Below, piece by piece: positions 59,077-64,000 of a stretch of 64,000 bases of DNA. The translations under genes and the position numbers were made by a program. Source of the DNA: Aulostomus chinensis (lineage: Eukaryota; Chordata; Actinopteri; Syngnathiformes; Aulostomidae). The notes below the pieces were generated by a model, which was not told where the DNA came from, made no database searches, and saw only the letters and a list, made by a program, of their open reading frames with translations. The stretch covers positions 5,809,001-5,873,000 of the forward strand of contig JBBMOA010000004.1 in assembly GCA_037954235.1 (NCBI GenBank), in the 5' to 3' direction. Position 1 is the first letter of the stretch; every line of letters starts with the position of its first letter.

Positions 59077-62000
59077 AGAGTGACCTATAAGGTGTCTAGA
59101 CACGATGAGGAAGCCCTTGTCAGTTCTCTTCAGAGCTTCTCCTCCTGTCTCCGAGTGTTTGCAGTGATGATTGAAGGCGTCTCCCCTACCTGGCAGCAGT
59201 CGAGGCGAACGGCATGAAAAGAGGACTTTCACGACTCGGCGTCCATACTAATGCAGCAGCCATCAGCCGGCGGGGAATTCTTAATCAAGCTGCAGGGCAT
59301 CCTCCTCATCCCTGCAGAGGAGTTACAGCACAAACACTGAAGGTCGTCATATTCATGACAGCTGAAGTCCCAGAATCCCTCAGAGACAAACACCTCTGTA
59401 GAACAGCGTGCTCTAAATTCTTTTGGTACTTGGAACTTCTCTTACAAAGCAGATAACTCACTGATGTTGGTTGGAGAAAAAGCTCACAGTGTGCTGGTTT
59501 CTATCGAGTGGTTCCAGCTTTTTAAACATTAAGAGCTGGTCGTCCATCCGTGAGGGGTGGGAGATGGAAGCGTGGTGTCAGGGAGCTGGGAGGGAACAAA
59601 CTCACCAACGCTCCCATCGTACAGCTCCCTCATAGGATGGTAACCTGCTGCGTGGCTTCGGTGAGAGAGGAAGCAAACTATTTATAGCTCACATTTCCAA
59701 CAGAGTTATTAGAACAGAGATTCTGAAATAGAACAAAATTAAATCCATATGCAAGTTATTGCATGTTAAAGACGCATCGCGCAGTTGTTACAAAAAAGGT
59801 CTTCAGCTTGTTTCTGATAGCAAGCGGGGGTTGCATGGGTGTAGCATCTGGTCATCTATCAGGAGTCCACTGTTTCAACTGCAGCCTCATGAGTGAGCGC
59901 AGCCCAGGACTGGAGGGCTGCCAGGCAGCACACAGCTGTGCAGCAGCGCTCCCTCCTCTGCCCAGCTTCGCTCATCACACACAAAGACAACAAAACACCC
60001 AAAAAGTGCCCATCAAAGTCAGATTTGTGAAGGCGTGCCAGCGGCGCCGGTCCCGTCCAGCTCACAAAATATCATGTCTGGCTCCGTGTTGGCAGCGGCT
60101 GCCCACCAACACGCCACCAACAGACTTCTGCGACTGGTTGTGGCGTACACATCTTTTTTCATTGGTTTTTGGCGTTATTGACAACTACTTGTTCATCGGT
60201 TGAATGGCGGCTGCTGAAATGAGCCCAGCGTTCACTCTGTTTACCTCTCGCAATCCCACATCAGTTGGCATATCAGTAAAGTGATGCTCGAGCTGTGGAA
60301 CCCTATCATATTCAGCCTCGTGTACGTCTTGCGTGGGATTTTGTATTCCACCGCCATCTTTTCCATCTCTGCTGCTTTTAAGTGGGATCTGGAGTCTCTG
60401 TGTTCTCTCATTTTCTGGCACAAAGAATTAAAGTCTTCAGAACAACTGCAGAGATTAAACACCCACTCCACTCTCCCTTGGTCCCCGTGAGCTAACTTTG
60501 CCACATTCTTTACCCACACAGACTTTAATTTTTGTTTCTACTAATGAGTCAGTTGTTTTGGGAGTAAATATACTTCATCTGACCCTTTGACACAGCAGCA
60601 TGCAGTATGTGTGTCTACACACTGGGCAGAAAGGTACAATCACACAGAAGCAGAGCTCGGACCCCTCAGGACGGCTCTAAAGACCAGCTGAGCCTGATGG
60701 AAGCAACGTTACTGCCATGTTCCTCTTCTTTGCCTGCTTATCAAACTGTTGTGACTTGGAAGTCAGCATAAATGCGACGTTGCGCTCCCCCACCGGAACG
60801 TCCACGGAACAAATGTCAGGTAGAGTCTGAATGAGAGCATGAAGAAAGACGTAAAGCAGTGCTTGAAGTACCAGCTTTCTGCTAAAGAAGTCCGAAGGCG
60901 GGAGCCTCCTGGTGTGCAGACATAATGCTTTTTTTAGTTTGAAAAGAAAAGCGGTATTTTTCACAATTCCAGCAGGGAAACAGGAACTTCTCTTTCCCCG
61001 GCCACATCGGCCAGCTGCCCAGGTGTCATCCTTACGAGAATCCTGAGGCCCCTCGAGCAGCTCCTCGGGATGCAAAGGAGCAGCGGCTCCGCTCCCTCCG
61101 GGGTGCGTGAACTTCCCACTACACCCCAAAGGGAGACATCGGCGGCCCTGGGGAAACGCAATCTGGCTGCTGTATCCATGATCTTTCAGTCATGACCACA
61201 TTGTTCTCCAGCAAAATAAATGAGTTCATGAAGCAGTGCACACAATCCCCTGTGTTTTCACTGTAATGGATGCATTTCTGCAGGAGTGTGCAGAGAGGCA
61301 ACACATCTGAAGGTGGAAGTAATCCCGGTCATCCCTAATATCACGTTTCCTTGTTTATTTCATAGCTGTACACCACACGCTGAAATGACTTGAAAGGGAA
61401 TGTGGATATTGTAATGACATGAGCCAGTGAGCTGAACATGTTGGTTTAAGCCTGTGGCTAAAGCTCTGTCCTGTTATCAAAGTGACTGGGGTGGATGCTG
61501 GCACAAGACGGAGCAAGTAGTGCCATGAGGAGATTAGTCTCTCTAAGACAAAGGGAGAACATTTATAGTAAGTGCTGAGCACTGAAATCCTTTATGACCC
61601 ACCACCCACTTTTTCCAAACGTTATTAAGCCTGCATTCTGCCAGGCTGCTTTGTTGAATGCAGCACAATGCCAAAAGAAGACTTCTGGTGCCAGCTATCC
61701 TCTCGCTGGCTCTGCTGTGTCATGTTTAATCTCTGGCGGCTGAGTCTCCTCTCTGTGCTACCATTTACTTTCTCAGGATTGGCCTGCTCGTTAATGAACC
61801 GAGCTGCAGTCTGAAGTTGTGTCTCTCACTGGGGAGCTGTTTTGTCTGAGTGCACAGAGGACGAGGAGTCTCTGTTATCCATGTGCATGGATGCAATGAC
61901 CTTTGCCCTCTGCAATAACCCGTCCTCTGACGAGCCGTGAGTGATGACATGGGACCAGCTCCAAACCTCTCTGCTGCATCAAGAGCACCGGCAGTTTGAA

Positions 62001-63631
62001 CCTGACACGTGGGCCAGTTTCATCCATCTTATGTGTTTTACGTGGACGATTTTAGAATTTTATTTTGAATTATTTTAGTAAGATTAGAGTCTTTTTACTC
62101 TTTTTAGAGTACTTTTATTTTGAAGTTCCGTGTGAGCACATTTTAACTTCTGTCCTCACCAATCAACCCCACACACCTGCACCTGCTGGACTGAATATGG
62201 GCAGATTTTTAAGAGACGTGCGGCTGCCACGACAACAGAGCGCAGGTTCACAGGGGTGGGCTGATGCACTTAGAAGCTGGTCGCCCTCCAGGGCGCAGGC
62301 GTCACGGAGGACAGCGAGGAAAACGAGAAGATGCAGACATCGAGAAGCCAGAGAGCAGGAGAACGCAGGACGGAGCGCAGAGAGGAGCAGCCGCTGTCTG
62401 TGCTGGTTTCCCAGTATTAGCAGCACTGTGCTAGCACAAGGCTGTGTCGGAGCCCGTGACTGCTGACTTTCACACTGCTTGAACCGTCCTGCAGACCATA
62501 AACGGTTAACTTGTAGCGCTGTGTTTGTGTGTTCTCCTGGTGTCTCCCACAATGCTGCCGGAAAAGTGGTCCACTGGTCAGGCAAAGTCACTACCCATCA
62601 TGCACTGCACTAGCTGACTAACTGAAAAATGGCAGACAGCTGAGAAGAGAACAAATTAAGTAGGTGATTCTTGGACACAGCATTAATCTTAAGATGTTGG
62701 TCAATGGGTTCAACAAGTCATCATCGATCGGAACAACACGTAACTATGCGTGACACCAGAGCCTCTCCAGGCTGTCTCGCATCAATACCGTTCACAAAAC
62801 CCCAAAAGCTCTAATTGCTGACAAATTACCAAGCAATACCTCTTTAAACTGTCAATCATCCAGGCTGGCAAAGGCTCTCATGTGAGGAGGTGTTAGGGGC
62901 AGGAGCCACACAGAGCCATCAGGCTTTAACACCTGCCTGTGAGACTAAGGTGAGGGCTAAAATGGAACAGCTCGTGAATCGGCCCCGCCTGGTTTGTTTT
63001 GATGGTTCTTGTCCTTCACAAAGCTAGAAAAAGACGCAACACCGTCGTTCTGCATACAGGGATCAGTCCGTTGACCCGGTCTCGACTGCAGCTGATCCAA
63101 AACAGGGACCGTGCTGCCCCGCCTGGCCTCCCTCCGCTGTCGGCCTGCTGATTGGATGAGTGTCTCAGGATGGACCAGGCCCATCTGCTGCCCCTCTGGT
63201 CAGCTTTCCCTGTCCCACGCTCTACACTTAAACTTGGGGGGACCTCGTGGTTGTAGCCTGAGACGGTGGAGCAGCGTAGCTCTCCATCAGATCAGCCCTC
63301 CATTGATCCTTGTGAGTCCAGGCTCCAAACAAACTTTTATTCTCTTGCCTTTAAGTCTCCCTAATTAGTTTAACAAAGTTAGAACAAATTAGCATTTTTA
63401 ATGCGGTCAAGTTTTTCTCACCGTCACTTTGCCAAGTGCAACCAACCTAAACACATCTTTCATGATGTCACAGCATGTCAGCAACAGGTTTTGCTGCATT
63501 TATATGCAAGTTTTGTTATGAACCTCCTCACCTTCCTCTCCCAAAACTTCTGCCGTTATTCCAGCTTCCTTATCTGTCAGTGAGTCCTCATCAGCTCCAG
63601 CCTCGTTTCTCACCTGTCACAGCTGCTGTTT

Positions 63632-63633
<2 letters not shown>

Positions 63634-63677
<44 letters not shown>
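63634..63677. repeat. (AC)n microsatellite
   Basis: Seen: 22 uninterrupted AC dinucleotides. Confidence 0.97.
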
Positions 63678-63680
<3 letters not shown>

Positions 63681-64000
63681 CATAAATTACAGCCCTGTTC
63701 CATCCAGGTGGGCTGGGGTCCTACAACTGCGCCTGCTGACCAGCACAGGACCATAATTAATCTGATCAGTGGCAGCTGTGGCAGGTAACAGGGCGACAGA
63801 CTCCATCAGCTCTCCACCGGTTGGAAGAGCCCAGACGAGGACGTCTGATGGGTTTAAAGGAGTCGATGCCGACACAGAAAACACTGAGTTTGTGCGCACA
63901 ATAACTGTCGTAGTGAATGACACAAGTGAATGACAAAGGATAAATAAAGAGAGAGAAAGGACAAAGACACAATGAAGGCTACATGAATAAAATAATATTT

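Larger units (their letters stand above)
38004..64000. other. Flanking DNA upstream of LARGE1, no gene recognised
   Basis: Outside the repeats listed separately (38004-39500, 39811-46054, 46528-48114, 49500-51204, 51863-53506, 54245-56858 and 57879-64000) I see no coding exon, RNA gene or recognisable protein domain. The longest non-repetitive frame (plus, 55978-56589, 203 codons) has no family resemblance and uninterpretable composition. Consistent with 5' flanking or intergenic sequence, or introns of an alternative upstream LARGE1 promoter. Confidence 0.5.

Noticed and set aside
1..64000. CRISPR arrays, bacterial operons, intact tRNA/rRNA genes
   Set aside because: None seen: tandem arrays have no spacer structure, the sequence is clearly eukaryotic, and tRNA-like segments belong to SINEs.

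Overview
This window is vertebrate genomic DNA, most likely from a ray-finned fish, probably a percomorph. The evidence is the very high density of (CA)n/(TG)n microsatellites, tRNA-headed SINEs with (ATGG)n tails, Tc1-like and hAT DNA transposon relics and a LINE fragment, all of types common in teleost genomes. Almost everything here is intron or intergenic DNA. Most open reading frames are chance frames or repeat-encoded artefacts.

The one protein-coding gene I can support is LARGE1 on the minus strand (Golgi xylosyl/glucuronyltransferase that builds matriglycan on alpha-dystroglycan). Its first coding exon is at 12168-12354, with a polypyrimidine/AG acceptor, 81 nt of 5' UTR, the start codon at 12273 and a phase-1 GTAAGA donor. 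It encodes the cytoplasmic tail and the signal anchor. A CpG-rich block at 36.64-37.72 kb, with a consensus minus-strand donor (CAG|GTGAGT) at 37235/37234, is the best candidate for the promoter and non-coding first exon. On that reading, 12355-37234 is a roughly 25 kb first intron, 1-12167 is the start of the next intron, and the region above about 37.7 kb is 5' flanking DNA. The remaining coding exons lie outside the window.

Layout. 0-12 kb: intron with a diverged repeat (4.44-4.96 kb) and a SINE inserted about 45 nt from the coding-exon donor. 12.4-37.2 kb: intron with an unclassified repeat (12.66 kb), a 492 bp TIR element (17.3 kb), a repeat carrying nuclear-receptor half sites (23.95 kb), a Tc1-like transposase pseudogene (25.1 kb), a hAT element with target-site duplication and a broken BED finger (29.6 kb), a 1.1 kb AT-rich quasi-palindromic microsatellite (32.7 kb) and a 1 kb modular minisatellite (35.6 kb). 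37-64 kb: (CA)n tracts, a Tc1-type TIR element (39.5 kb), a hAT end fused to a CCTGTA minisatellite (46 kb), LINE pieces (48.1 and 49.1 kb), a BED-finger hAT relic (51.2 kb), three SINE copies (53.5, 56.9 and 57.5 kb) and another dispersed repeat (53.7 kb).

I found no intact RNA gene, CRISPR array, operon or multi-gene system. The most informative observations concern LARGE1 leader structure (small upstream ORFs), SINE biology (a B-box-degenerate subfamily, internal 46 bp amplification, a fold-back truncation, and two heads sharing one tail) and unusual tandem repeats near the putative promoter.
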